Positions 25,653-34,337 of a DNA stretch of 64,000 nucleotides are shown here, piece after piece. A model generated the notes under the pieces. That model saw only the letters and a list, made by a program, of their open reading frames with translations, did not search any database and had not been told where the DNA came from. How positions within the stretch are numbered: the first letter of the stretch is position 1; the number at the start of each line of letters is the position of its first letter. This DNA comes from Cupriavidus oxalaticus. GTDB taxonomy: Bacteria > Pseudomonadota > Gammaproteobacteria > Burkholderiales > Burkholderiaceae. The position numbers were made by a program, and so were the translations under genes. The stretch is taken from NCBI RefSeq assembly GCF_016894385.1, contig NZ_CP069811.1, positions 906,501-970,500 of the forward strand, given 5' to 3'.

Positions 25653-25789
25653 CGGCAGGGCTCCCCGAGGACAATCGTGAAGACCGCGTGCATGCGCGCG
25701 GCCGGCCGGTCTGGCTGGACTTGCCTAATGTTGGAAGGCCGCGGCGGCGCTGACAGTGCGGCAGGAGACAATGCCTGCCACCGGCGCGC

Positions 25790-26389
25790 TCAGGGCACCG
25801 TGCGCGCGGGCGACTTGCGGCCCTTGCCGGCGCGCGCGGGCGGCATGCACAGGCCGCAAACGTAGTGGCGGCGCGGGCCATGGGCGTGGACCACGTAGTC
25901 GCCTGCGCAGTGCCGGCAGCGCGCCAGCTGCAGCATGCCGTTCTCGTGGAAGCGCACCAGCGTCCAGGCGCGGGTAAAGCTGAGTTCCGCGGTTTCCCCG
26001 GTCACGGACAGCTGTTCCCGGTAGACGCGGTAGCCCGACAGCACCGCGCGGATACCCGCCAGCCCGCCGGCATCGCGCATGAAGCGATAGGCATTGAGCA
26101 GCATCGAGGCATGCGCATTGGGCCGCCATGTGACGAACCAGTCGGTCGAAAAGGGCAGCATGCCCTTGGGCGGCGATGCCCCGCGCAGTTCCTTGTACAG
26201 CCGGACCAGCCGCACGCGCGGCAACGACAGCGCCGATTCCAGCACCTGCAGGCGTGCACCCAGCCCGATCAGTTCGATTGCCAGCTGGGTCTGCTCGACG
26301 TCATGCAGCACGCTCTTGCCGGCGGACGGCGGGATAGCGGGTGGCGGGGCTGGCTGGGCTGGCGGGGCTGTGGCGGTGCGCAGATCCAT
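25790..26389 (-). CDS. flhC: FlhC-type flagellar transcriptional activator, orphan
   Basis: A 199-residue FlhC homologue. The core VLHDVEQTQLAIELIGLGAR and LVRLYKELRGASPPKGMLPF are near-diagnostic, and the zinc site is complete: C158, C161, C178, C181. FlhC normally works as FlhD4C2 to switch on flagellar class 2 genes, and flhD is normally immediately upstream. Here no flhD or any flagellar gene is near. The N-terminal 22 residues are a Pro/Ala-rich extension not usual for FlhC. CAGGAAACG precedes the ATG. It is probably a second FlhC copy with altered partner or targets. Confidence 0.85.
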   Translation of the reverse strand: MDLRTATAPPAQPAPPPAIPPSAGKSVLHDVEQTQLAIELIGLGARLQVLESALSLPRVRLVRLYKELRGASPPKGMLPFSTDWFVTWRPNAHASMLLNAYRFMRDAGGLAGIRAVLSGYRVYREQLSVTGETAELSFTRAWTLVRFHENGMLQLARCRHCAGDYVVHAHGPRRHYVCGLCMPPARAGKGRKSPARTVP

Positions 26390-26586
26390 CGTTTCCTGAG
26401 GTGTTTTCGCTAAATTGCGATGGATTTTATGAATCACCGTTTTGATATAACTCTGATATGTATCAAAAGTCGCTTTTTAGCCAGGCGTGTAGGAGGAGTG
26501 CCCACACGGTATAGGACGGACGCCGATTTTGCCCTGGCACCCATGCGCTACGCTTCAAGAACACGTAAACGACTTGGGAGCTACCC

Positions 26587-26799
26587 ATGGCTGCGAACTT
26601 CCTCATCAGGCAGACGCCCCAAGGCTGGGAACTGACGGTGGAAAGTGCACGCAAGGGCCTGGTTCATTGCGAGGACCGGGACGTCGCCGTCAATATCGGC
26701 AAAGCCGCGGCAAAGCGGCGTGGCGTCGGCCTGATCATGCAGGAAGACCAGGACGGCAGCGAACCCGCGCTGGGCTTTACGGAATCACTGGCCGCCTGA
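26587..26799 (+). CDS. Small hypothetical protein, 70 aa
   Basis: A 70-residue soluble protein (MAANFLIRQTPQGWELTVES) ending with AVNIGKAAAKRRGVGLIMQE. The pattern of an aromatic strand, charged turn and helix with AAAKRRG is like DUF2188-type small proteins, to which the protein at 34863-35144 belongs, but the match is weak. GGGAG precedes the ATG. Stand-alone gene with hairpins following it. Confidence 0.6.
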   Translation: MAANFLIRQTPQGWELTVESARKGLVHCEDRDVAVNIGKAAAKRRGVGLIMQEDQDGSEPALGFTESLAA

Positions 26800-26814
26800 G
26801 GCGACGCATCACCG

Positions 26815-26915
26815 GGGATCCACGCCAGGATCCCTTTGACGAATATCCGGGGTCTCCCAGGCATCGCAAGGATGCCTTACAACGGCGGGCGCTTTTTACA
26901 GGGCGCCCGCCGTTG
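26815..26915 (+). terminator. Two hairpins after the 70-aa gene
   Basis: GGGATCC-ACGCCA-GGATCCC (26815-26834) is followed by TTTGA. Then comes a strong 13-base stem (26880-26892 with 26903-26915) whose loop begins with five Ts. Neither has a full downstream T-run. Together they are the likely end of the upstream transcript. Confidence 0.45.
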
Positions 26916-27073
26916 CGTTGGCTTGCCTTGGCGTGAACTGCAAGCAGTGTGCGGCGGCGGGGGATGCCTGCCGCAGTGGTACGGAACTTGCGCCCTCTGG
27001 CAACCGGTGCGGCGCGGCTGCATGCCGGCGCCGCAGTTCTCATCCCGCAGTTCCGATCGGCAGGAGACCAACC

Positions 27074-28138
27074 ATGCATCCATTCCGGAATCCAGGCAGC
27101 AGCTCGTGGTGGCGCGACGAAGAGGCGCCGCGCCGCGACCGCGCGGACGACCCGCGCGGCTACGGCGAAGGACGCTACGGGCAGTCGGGCGGGCCGGCCC
27201 GCGACTATGGCGAAGGGCGGTACGAAGGCCGCCAGCGCCACGGCGACGATGCCCAGGGGCAGGGCTATTACGGCAGCCGTCAGGGCGGCGGCGAAGACTG
27301 GCAGCGGTCCGGCCAGCGCGCGCCGTGGGACGACGATGAATCGTGGCGCGGCAGCGGCGGGGACCAGGGTGGCAACGTGCGCGACGAGTGGGGCGAAAGC
27401 CGCCGCGGCGGCCAGGCCATGACCGGCCGCCAGGGCGGCATGCGTTCGCGCCGAAGCGAGTATGACCAGGGCTACGGCATTTCCGATTACGCCTCGCCCG
27501 GCGCGCAGACGCGCCCCCCGCGCAGCGGGTCGTCCACCTCTTCCTATGGATGGGAGAGCGGCTGGGATGAGGACGACGACGGCCGCACCGGCATGTCGGA
27601 GCGGCCCGGTTCGGCGGGGCGCAGCGCCGGCGATTTTGGCAGCCAGGGCCCGGGCGAAGGGCGGTTTGCCCAGCAGTTGCGTGGGCGCGACCGCGTCGGC
27701 CCGAAGGGCTACCAGCGCAGCGACGAGCGTATCCGTGAAGAAATCTGCGAGCGCCTGGCCCATGCGCCCTATGTCGACGTGCAGGACGTTGAGGTCGACG
27801 TGGAGGGCGGGGTGGTGCGGCTGAGCGGCAACGTGCGCGATCGCCGCCAGAAATACTGCATCGAAGACATCGCCGACGATGTGTTCGGCGTGCGCGAGAT
27901 CCATAACGGTATCCGGCTGGGCGCCGCCGGACCGTTTGGCGTCTCGGGCATTTCCGAGGGGGCCGGGGATACACGGCGCACCGGTTCCGCCGCGGGCGGG
28001 CAAGGCCATGTCAGCGGCGTCAGCAGTGCCGGCAGCGCGACCGGGTCGACGGCCAGCAGCTATGGCGGCGGCATGGAAATGGGCAGTGGCGGCCCGGGTG
28101 CCGGCCGGGACAGCACCGGCGGCACCACGCGCATCTGA
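27074..28138 (+). CDS. BON-domain protein with long disordered flanks
   Basis: A 354-residue protein. Residues 1-212 are low-complexity, rich in Gly, Arg, Tyr, Asp and Ser with recurring YGEGRY and GG segments, and no signal peptide. Residues 215-285 form one BON domain (IREEICERLAHAPYVDVQDV, then GVVRLSGNVRDRRQKYCIED). The tail is Gly/Ser-rich. BON domains bind phospholipid or mediate envelope and stress functions (OsmY). Proteins of this design are common in Burkholderiales. AGGAGACCAACC precedes the ATG. Without a signal peptide its location is unclear. Confidence 0.75.
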   Translation: MHPFRNPGSSSWWRDEEAPRRDRADDPRGYGEGRYGQSGGPARDYGEGRYEGRQRHGDDAQGQGYYGSRQGGGEDWQRSGQRAPWDDDESWRGSGGDQGGNVRDEWGESRRGGQAMTGRQGGMRSRRSEYDQGYGISDYASPGAQTRPPRSGSSTSSYGWESGWDEDDDGRTGMSERPGSAGRSAGDFGSQGPGEGRFAQQLRGRDRVGPKGYQRSDERIREEICERLAHAPYVDVQDVEVDVEGGVVRLSGNVRDRRQKYCIEDIADDVFGVREIHNGIRLGAAGPFGVSGISEGAGDTRRTGSAAGGQGHVSGVSSAGSATGSTASSYGGGMEMGSGGPGAGRDSTGGTTRI

Positions 28139-28196
28139 TTTCCCGCACCATGGCAGGGGGCGGCGCCGCTGGCGCGCGCCGCGCTCGCCGCCCCGT

Positions 28197-29072
28197 TCAA
28201 ACGTCGCGGCGCGGTGCGCCAGGCGGGTCCTCCGGCGGCAGCCGGTCGTCGGCCTCGCTGCGCGGCTGCGCCATGCGGCGATGCTGCTCGGCCAGCACGT
28301 CGGCTGGCGTGACCATGGCAATCGCCGCACGCAGCTTGTTCTGCCACCCGGTGATGACCTCGCCTTCGCCGCGCATCATCGTATCGAAACCGGTCCGTGC
28401 GACCTCGGCCGGGTCGGCCTTCTTCTGCTGGCCGATCCTAGTGTCGAGCAGGTCGGCCCGCTCGAAGAACTCCGTCTCCGTCGCGCCGGGCATCAGGCAG
28501 GTCACGGTGACGCCGCTGCCCAGCAACTCGTGCCGCAGTGCATATGAAAACGAATCCAGGAACGCCTTGGTGGCGTTGTACACCGCCTGGTAGGTGCCGG
28601 GCATGAAGCCGGCGATCGAGCCCGTGATCAGGATGCGTCCGCTGCGCTGCTCGCGCATGCCTTGGCCCACCCGGTGCAACAGGTGGACGGTGCCCGTCAC
28701 GTTGGTTTCCAGCACGCGCTGGATGTCGGCAAAGTCCTGGTCCAGGAACGCGTGGCCGAGGCCGCGGCCGGCATTGGCGCAGAGCACGTCGACCCGGCGG
28801 TTGTCCAAGGCCGCGCACAACTGCTCCACGCCGGCCGGTGTGGAGAGGTCCGCCACCAGCGCCTCTACCCGCGCACCTTCGTCGCGCAGTTGCGCGGCGG
28901 CAACCTCGATCTGCGGCTCATCGGCGGCGATGACGAGGTCATAGCCGCGCTGCACGCAGCAGCGCGCCAGTTCGTAGCCGATGCCTGACGAGGCGCCGGT
29001 GACCACCGCAAGCAGGCCTGTGGGGGCCGGGGATGGAGTCGGGATTGGAGTCGGGGAGGGAATGTCAGCCAC
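28197..29072 (-). CDS. Short-chain dehydrogenase/reductase
   Basis: A 291-residue SDR. The cofactor motif TGASSGIG is near residue 26, the NAG motif is LCANAGRG, and the active site has S (ITGSIAGF) with Y-x3-K as YNATK. It is a classical NAD(P)-dependent oxidoreductase of unknown substrate. The C-terminal 60 residues (ITGWQNKLRAAIAMVTPADV) are typical of the YqjQ/Sadh-like subgroup. The GTG start at 29072 is chosen because CGGAGACCATC lies just before it. A Pro/Thr/Ser-rich repeat (PTPIPTPSPAP) forms the N-terminal lead. Confidence 0.8.
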   Translation of the reverse strand: MADIPSPTPIPTPSPAPTGLLAVVTGASSGIGYELARCCVQRGYDLVIAADEPQIEVAAAQLRDEGARVEALVADLSTPAGVEQLCAALDNRRVDVLCANAGRGLGHAFLDQDFADIQRVLETNVTGTVHLLHRVGQGMREQRSGRILITGSIAGFMPGTYQAVYNATKAFLDSFSYALRHELLGSGVTVTCLMPGATETEFFERADLLDTRIGQQKKADPAEVARTGFDTMMRGEGEVITGWQNKLRAAIAMVTPADVLAEQHRRMAQPRSEADDRLPPEDPPGAPRRDV

Positions 29073-29159
29073 GATGGTCTCCGGTGACGGGGCAGCGCAG
29101 GGCATTCTTACCGCCGCGTTGTAAGGTTTAGCGACACCCGCCGCCGGGCAGCACTTGCC

Positions 29160-29432
29160 TCAGCCCACGCGCCGCCAGGCATGTATGCCGAACCAGACGC
29201 CCAGCAGTGCCACGATCGTCGCCAGCAGGGCCAGCGCCGCGCATGCCGCCGGCGCGAGCGAGCCGAACCAGGCAAAGGCGTCGGTGCGCCGCCACAGGAC
29301 CCAGGCGAGCGTGGCCGCCATCAGTACCAGGGCGGTCTGCGTCAGCGCCTCGACCACGCGCATGGGGCCGCGGGCGGTGCTGTCCAGCGGATCGCGGCGG
29401 GCTTCCGCGGCAGTGACTTCGGGATCTTCCAT
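29160..29432 (-). CDS. Small two-helix membrane protein
   Basis: A 90-residue protein with an acidic N-terminus and two hydrophobic segments, about residues 30-48 (LTQTALVLMAATLAWVLW) and 56-84 (a long Ala/Leu/Val stretch). Not recognised further. A weak ribosome site precedes the ATG. Confidence 0.55.
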   Translation of the reverse strand: MEDPEVTAAEARRDPLDSTARGPMRVVEALTQTALVLMAATLAWVLWRRTDAFAWFGSLAPAACAALALLATIVALLGVWFGIHAWRRVG

Positions 29433-29516
29433 GGCGCTGCGCTCAGGGGGCGGATGCCATGGCCGTGCAAATCCCGTTCCCGGGCGGGAACTACGCTGGC
29501 ACAGGTTTCAGGCCGG

Positions 29517-30008
29517 TCAGAAGACGCCCAGCGCCAGCCCGGCCGCCAGGCCTTCGCCCAGCGCCGCGCAGCGCGCCAGGTCGTCCGCCTCGATCTGCTT
29601 GGGTGCGAGGATGCGCTCCGGTGTCTGCGCGTGCGTGCAGACGATCAGCCCGGGCGCAACGGGATTGAGGCGCCAGCCGGTGGCGATGCGCTCGACCTGG
29701 CGCAATGCGTTCTGGCCGTCGCTGCCGGCGCAGATCATGGTGGCGTAGGGGCGGCCGTTGATCCGGTCCAGCGCGGGGTAATAACAGCGGTCGAAGAAGT
29801 CCTTCATCATCCCCGCGATGGCGGCGAGGTTTTCCGGCGTGGCGAACAGGTAACCGTCGGCAGCCAGCACATCGTCCGGGCCGGCTTCGGCCGCACGCTT
29901 GAGCACGACGGCGACGCCTTCCTGCGTGCGCGCGGCCGCCGCCGCGGCCTCGGCCATCTGGCGGGTGCCGCCGGTCATGGTGTGGTAGACGATCAACAGC
30001 GTTTTCAT
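29517..30008 (-). CDS. Flavodoxin/NAD(P)H-dependent FMN reductase-like protein
   Basis: A 163-residue flavodoxin-fold protein. The opening MKTLLIVYHTMTGGTRQMAEA matches the FMN phosphate-binding loop of the family. A second loop region is GYLFATPENLAAIAGMMKDF, the pattern of FMN-reductase-like quinone reductases. No ribosome site precedes the ATG; instead an array of four perfect 8-bp repeats begins seven bases upstream. Confidence 0.75.
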   Translation of the reverse strand: MKTLLIVYHTMTGGTRQMAEAAAAAARTQEGVAVVLKRAAEAGPDDVLAADGYLFATPENLAAIAGMMKDFFDRCYYPALDRINGRPYATMICAGSDGQNALRQVERIATGWRLNPVAPGLIVCTHAQTPERILAPKQIEADDLARCAALGEGLAAGLALGVF

Positions 30009-30014
30009 GCTTGC

Positions 30015-30046
30015 GTGGTGCGGTGGTGCGGTGGTGCGGTGGTGCG
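30015..30046. repeat. Octanucleotide tandem repeat, 4 perfect copies
   Basis: GTGGTGCG is repeated four times without error, followed by degraded copies to about 30064. It lies directly upstream of the flavodoxin-like gene's ATG, where a ribosome site should be. A unit of eight is not a multiple of three. Confidence 0.75.
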
Positions 30047-30229
30047 GTGGCGCGGCGGTGGTGCAGGTCAGGATGCGCCGGGTCACTGTAGCACGCCGGT
30101 GCAGCCCGCCGGGCACCAGTGGCGACCTGGGAACTTTTGCAACGCGCCGGCGGACTGACCGGCATGGGCGCCGGCGTTAGAATGTGGCGCCTGTGCAAGT
30201 TTACGCCCCCGCTCCCAGGAGTTTCCAAG

Positions 30230-30595
30230 ATGCTTTCGCCGCGCCCGCCGCTGTCTCCGCGTTCCCTGTCCGCCCCGCTGGTGCTGGTGTTGTTGCTTGG
30301 CAGCGCGGCGATTGTGCAGGCCGCGGATGAAGCGCCAAAGCCGCGCGGACGCGACGAGGCCCCCGAAGCCCCGATCGCCTGCATGAAGGCGGTCAAGGCC
30401 GCGCTGCCCAATCCCGGCAGCTTCAAGTGGGTCAGCGGCAAGACCCGCAAGGTCGCGGAAGACGCTTACAGCGTGGTGGGCGATGTCGAGTACCTCGCGC
30501 AGGACGGCGCGGTGCGCAAGGCCAAGGTCCAGTGCGACGTCATGCGCGCGCCCGGCAACCAGTTCGTGGTGCCCAAGGTGCGGCTGCCGCAGTAG
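30230..30595 (+). CDS. Exported hypothetical protein, 121 aa
   Basis: Residues 1-32 form a signal peptide (hydrophobic core LVLVLLLGSAAIVQA). The mature part has one strand-rich domain with two cysteines (ACMKAVKAAL and VQCDVMRAPG), which could form a disulfide. Not assigned to a family with confidence. AGGAGTTTCCAAG precedes the ATG. Confidence 0.65.
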   Translation: MLSPRPPLSPRSLSAPLVLVLLLGSAAIVQAADEAPKPRGRDEAPEAPIACMKAVKAALPNPGSFKWVSGKTRKVAEDAYSVVGDVEYLAQDGAVRKAKVQCDVMRAPGNQFVVPKVRLPQ

Positions 30596-30755
30596 ATCCG
30601 GCCGGACCGCCCAGGCACTGCGTGCCCTTCGCGATGTGCGCCAAAGAGAAGTGGACGCTGTCCATTTCCTTTGCTAGTCTATGTGTACGGCATCCACAAG
30701 CGCCCGTGCCGGGCGCAGTGGCTGCCGCAGTCGCCGCAACCGCAAGGAGACCTGC

Positions 30756-31238
30756 ATGAAGACCGAAGCACAGAAGGAACACCGCTGGCTGCAACGGCTG
30801 GTGGGCGAATGGATGGCCGAAGGAGAGGCCGTGATGGGACCGGACCAGCCTGCGCAGAAGTGGCAGATCCCCGAGCGCGTGACCGGTATTGGCGAGCTCT
30901 GGGTACAGGGCACGGCGCAGGGCGACATGCCGGGCTGCGGCCCCGCCACCACCGTGATGACGCTGGGCTACGACCCGGCCCGCAAGCATTTCGTCGGTAC
31001 CTTCATCGGCTCGATGATGACCCACCTGTGGGTCTACGAGGGCGACCTCGATGCCGGCGGCCAGCAGCTGACGCTGCGCGCCGAGGGGCCGGACTGTTCG
31101 GGCAATGGCCGCACGGTCCGGTACCGCGATGTGATTGCCTTCAAGGATGACAACGAACGGACGCTGACGTCGTTCATGCAAGGCGAGAACGGCGAGTGGA
31201 CCGAGATCATGAAGGCCACTTACCGCCGCAAGCGCTAG
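30756..31238 (+). CDS. DUF1579 family protein
   Basis: A 160-residue protein with the DUF1579 hallmarks: an N-terminal LQRLVGEWMAEGEA, a central GYDPARKHFVGTFIGSMMTH, and a C-terminal TEIMKATYRRK. The fold is a small beta-barrel. No biochemical role is known; these genes often lie near glyoxalase-type genes, which are not present here. CAAGGAGACCTGC precedes the ATG. Confidence 0.78.
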   Translation: MKTEAQKEHRWLQRLVGEWMAEGEAVMGPDQPAQKWQIPERVTGIGELWVQGTAQGDMPGCGPATTVMTLGYDPARKHFVGTFIGSMMTHLWVYEGDLDAGGQQLTLRAEGPDCSGNGRTVRYRDVIAFKDDNERTLTSFMQGENGEWTEIMKATYRRKR

Positions 31239-31335
31239 CGCGGCGCCCGTTCCTGACGCTCAGGTGCGCTCGCCCGCAGCATGGGCGACGCACGCCATCC
31301 GGCGCCCGGGACCGCCTGGCCCGCGATGCTGGCCG

Positions 31336-33612
31336 TCATGCTGGCTGGCCGTCCTGCCGGCTGTCCGGGTGGCTGTCCTGTTGCTTGACTGGCCGGTGCC
31401 GTTCCGCCTTGCGGCGTTCGGCATTGCGCCGGCGCCGGCGCCGCAGCAACAGCAGCAGCGATGCCGGCAGCAACAGCACCAGCGCCAGCAGGGCAAAAGT
31501 CGCCAGCCCCGGGTGGCGCGCCGCGGCGGCAACGCGGTCGACCAGGAAGGCGGAGATCGCGATGCCCGGCAGCATCCCCAGCGCCGTGCCCGCCAGGCAG
31601 TCGCGCAGGCTGATGCGCGAGGCGCCAACCACCAGGTTGACCAGCGAGAACGGTGCGATCGGCACCAGCCGCAACACCACCATCGCCAGCACGCCGTGCC
31701 TGCCCAGCTGGTGGCTGACCCGGTTCAGCCGCCGGCCGCCGAAGCGCCGCACGGTATTGCGCCCGAGCAGGCGGCCCGCCAGGTAGCCCGCGCCGGTGCT
31801 CAGCATGGTGCCGCCCAGCGCCAGCGCGGCGCCGTAGAACGGCCCGAACACCACCACGGTCACGAGGATCAGCAGCGTCACCGGCAGCATGGTCACCGCG
31901 CCGGCCAGGTATATCCCCATCATCGCCAGCGGCGCCATGGGCATGTCGTCCAGGCGCTCGACCACGGCCAGCAGCGCGCGGAAATCCGCCCATTCGCGCA
32001 GCGGCGTGTAGCGCCAGGCGAAGGCCAGCCCCGCCAGCACCAGGGCCAGCGCCACCATCATGCCGACACGGCCCATCACGCGCGGGCGTGCTTCGTGGCT
32101 GACGAACTCGGCCAGCACCTGGTCGGTGTCGATGGGCTCGATGGGGTCGAGCAGGTGGTCGGCCGGCGAGGCGGCATCGAGATCGTCCGGCAGCGGCGGC
32201 TCGTAGTCTTCCAGCGTGCGGCCATCGGTTCGCTGCAGCGCGCGGATGGCCGCCAGCAGGCTGCGCGTTTCGGCCACCTTGGCCTGGAATGCCTCGGGCG
32301 CGACGTCCAGGTGCTCGCCCAGCAGCCGGGCCCGCATGGCCGCGATGGCTTCACGCACGCGCGGGTCGCCGCCCGAGGTCACCACCACGTTGCATTCGGT
32401 GTCCAGCCCCAACGAACGGTTGCTGAGGTTGGATGAGCCGATGGTCAGGAAATCGTCGTCGATCACGGTGACCTTGCTGTGGATGTTGACGCATTCCGGC
32501 AGCAGCCCGGGGATCGTCGGGCAGTACAGGTGGAAGCGGTCGCCGCTGTCCGCGGCGCGCAGGCGGCGGTACAGGCGCGCGCGCAGCACGCCCATGCTGT
32601 GCGCTTCCAGCCAGCCGCTTTCGTTGCGCCGCGACACCAGCACGATGTCTGGCCCGTTGTCCCGCCCCAGCCGTCCGGCCAGCGCCTTGGCGATCTCGCC
32701 CGAGCTGAAGTACTGGTTTTCCATGTAGATGCTGTGCCGGGCCGACGCAATGGCGTCGCGCATCAGCATGCGGATCTCGCCCACGCCTGGCTCGTCCTCG
32801 CACACCGGCATGGTGCGGGCGATGCCGACGCGCACGTCGGTCAGTTCCGGCGCCAGGCTGGGCGGCCAGGGATCCGAGGATGTCGCCGCTGGCGGACGCG
32901 GCTTGCGCCCGGTCGCGCGCAGCCAGCGCGCCGCGCACAGGATGGCGAGCGCGGCGGCGGCCGGACCATCGAGTGCGCACTGGACGTCATGGAAGGGCGG
33001 GTAGGACTTGCCCTCGGCAACGCGCAGTGGCGCGCCTGGCGCGTGGCGGTTGTCGTCCCAGCGGCGCAGCGTCAGGTCCAGCCCGCCGACGAAAGCAACC
33101 TTGCTGTCGATCACCACCACCTTCTGGTGGTGCGAGGCGCCTGGGGGATGGTTGCCGTCGAGGCGGAACGACAGGTGCCGGTGCGCCTGCCAGTGCGCGC
33201 TGGCCGACGGCAGCCATTCGCGCTCCATCGCCATCACCATGGCGTAGTCCCAGCTCAGGATGTAGATGCGCAGTTCGGGACGGCGGTCGGCCAGCGCGCA
33301 AAGGAAGTCGCGCAGCCCCTCGGGCAGGCCGTCGTGCGCGCCTTCGGGCACGAGTTCCATGCGGCTGTCGATGTCCCAGCCGAGGATAAAAATGGTGTGC
33401 TCGGCGCGCGGCAATGCTTCGCGCAGCGCGCGGAAATAGGCGTCGCCGTCGACGAGCATGGCAAAGCGGTGGCAAGGTTCGACACGCCAGCAGTTGCGCC
33501 CCGGCTCCAGCGTAAAGGGGCGCAGTTCCTGCGATTCAGGCGGAGTGTCCGGCGCTGGCGGCGTCGGGGTGCCGGGCGGATTCGGGGTGCCGGGCGGATT
33601 CGGGGGCCTCAT
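31336..33612 (-). CDS. Phospholipase D-type protein fused to a VTT/DedA membrane domain
   Basis: A 758-residue fusion. Residues 1-25 are a Pro-rich repeat (PNPPGTPNPPGT). The phospholipase D half has both HKD motifs: H162-x-K164-x4-D169 (HHQKVVVIDS) and H378-x-K380-x4-D385 (HSKVTVIDDD), with GG or GSSN after each. Residues about 520-720 form a membrane domain with the VTT/SNARE-associated signature (FGPFYGAALALGGTMLSTGA and GRHGVLAMVVLRLVPIAPF), and an Arg-rich tail ends the protein. It probably hydrolyses or transfers phosphatidyl groups at the inner membrane. Cardiolipin-synthase-like activity is possible but unproven. Confidence 0.85.
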   Translation of the reverse strand: MRPPNPPGTPNPPGTPTPPAPDTPPESQELRPFTLEPGRNCWRVEPCHRFAMLVDGDAYFRALREALPRAEHTIFILGWDIDSRMELVPEGAHDGLPEGLRDFLCALADRRPELRIYILSWDYAMVMAMEREWLPSASAHWQAHRHLSFRLDGNHPPGASHHQKVVVIDSKVAFVGGLDLTLRRWDDNRHAPGAPLRVAEGKSYPPFHDVQCALDGPAAAALAILCAARWLRATGRKPRPPAATSSDPWPPSLAPELTDVRVGIARTMPVCEDEPGVGEIRMLMRDAIASARHSIYMENQYFSSGEIAKALAGRLGRDNGPDIVLVSRRNESGWLEAHSMGVLRARLYRRLRAADSGDRFHLYCPTIPGLLPECVNIHSKVTVIDDDFLTIGSSNLSNRSLGLDTECNVVVTSGGDPRVREAIAAMRARLLGEHLDVAPEAFQAKVAETRSLLAAIRALQRTDGRTLEDYEPPLPDDLDAASPADHLLDPIEPIDTDQVLAEFVSHEARPRVMGRVGMMVALALVLAGLAFAWRYTPLREWADFRALLAVVERLDDMPMAPLAMMGIYLAGAVTMLPVTLLILVTVVVFGPFYGAALALGGTMLSTGAGYLAGRLLGRNTVRRFGGRRLNRVSHQLGRHGVLAMVVLRLVPIAPFSLVNLVVGASRISLRDCLAGTALGMLPGIAISAFLVDRVAAAARHPGLATFALLALVLLLPASLLLLLRRRRRRNAERRKAERHRPVKQQDSHPDSRQDGQPA

Positions 33613-33769
33613 GTCGCACGCTCAGGGGGATAAGCCTTAAGCGCGGCGCAAGTTCCATACCGGAGGGCCTGCCGGCAGGCCGGGGAGCGTTGCCGCAACA
33701 GGGGAAGGGTCGTACGTCGCGACGAGAATGGCGGTGAGGTGGGTACGCTGCGTGTGCGATGTGCGTGGG

Positions 33770-33802
33770 CCGCTTGTACACCGCTTGTTCTCCGCTTGTT
33801 CT
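33770..33802. repeat. Three tandem 11-bp repeats upstream of the phospholipase gene
   Basis: CCGCTTGTACA, CCGCTTGTTCT and CCGCTTGTTCT follow each other exactly. A period of eleven places each copy on the same helix face, as in arrays bound by a regulator. They lie about 160 bp upstream of the minus-strand phospholipase D gene. Confidence 0.6.
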
Positions 33803-33855
33803 CTTTACCTGCCTTTTGTAATAACTGCCAGCGCAAGTGGCGCCGGCAGTTCTTG

Positions 33856-34182
33856 CTATGCCTGACGGCGCGCGGGGCGTGAGATCCCCCAGGCGTCAAG
33901 CAGTGGCTGGAAGTGCGGCGTATTCTCGCGTGCGACCGGCGTGACCTTGCGCGGCGGCGGCAGCGGCCTGCCGGTCAGTACCAGCAAGGTGCCGGCCTGC
34001 GCGGCCACGTCTGGCTCGCCGGCATAGGCGACGACCCCCATCTGGCGGGCCGATTTCAGGGCGCGGGTCAGTTCCGCGGCGCTCAGGCGACTGGCGGCGG
34101 CAAGCTGGTGCCGGGGCATGGGCCCCTTGGCACGCAGGCAGTTCATCAGCGCCAGCACGCATTCCCGGGTGGTTCGATCCAT
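33856..34182 (-). CDS. Small winged-helix-like protein, 108 aa
   Basis: Residues 1-55 look like a winged helix (CVLALMNCLRAKGPMPRHQL, then LSAAELTRALKSARQMGVVA), followed by a Pro-rich tail. I cannot assign a family. No strong ribosome site precedes the ATG. It may be a small DNA-binding protein. Confidence 0.45.
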   Translation of the reverse strand: MDRTTRECVLALMNCLRAKGPMPRHQLAAASRLSAAELTRALKSARQMGVVAYAGEPDVAAQAGTLLVLTGRPLPPPRKVTPVARENTPHFQPLLDAWGISRPARRQA

Positions 34183-34337
34183 GTCGCTGCGTCAGAGGAT
34201 TGGAGCATCCGGCTGACCCTTTCGGGCCATAGCGGATGCGGGAATCCATTCTTTCGCAGGGGTCATGTCTTTGCCAACCGGATATGACACTTGTTCACAT
34301 TCTGCGGCAAGTCGTGGGGAAAAGGCCTTCAGTGCCG

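Noticed and set aside
26420..26635. A 71-residue frame upstream of the 70-aa gene
   Set aside because: No ribosome site and no protein-like pattern; it overlaps the better-supported gene at 26587.
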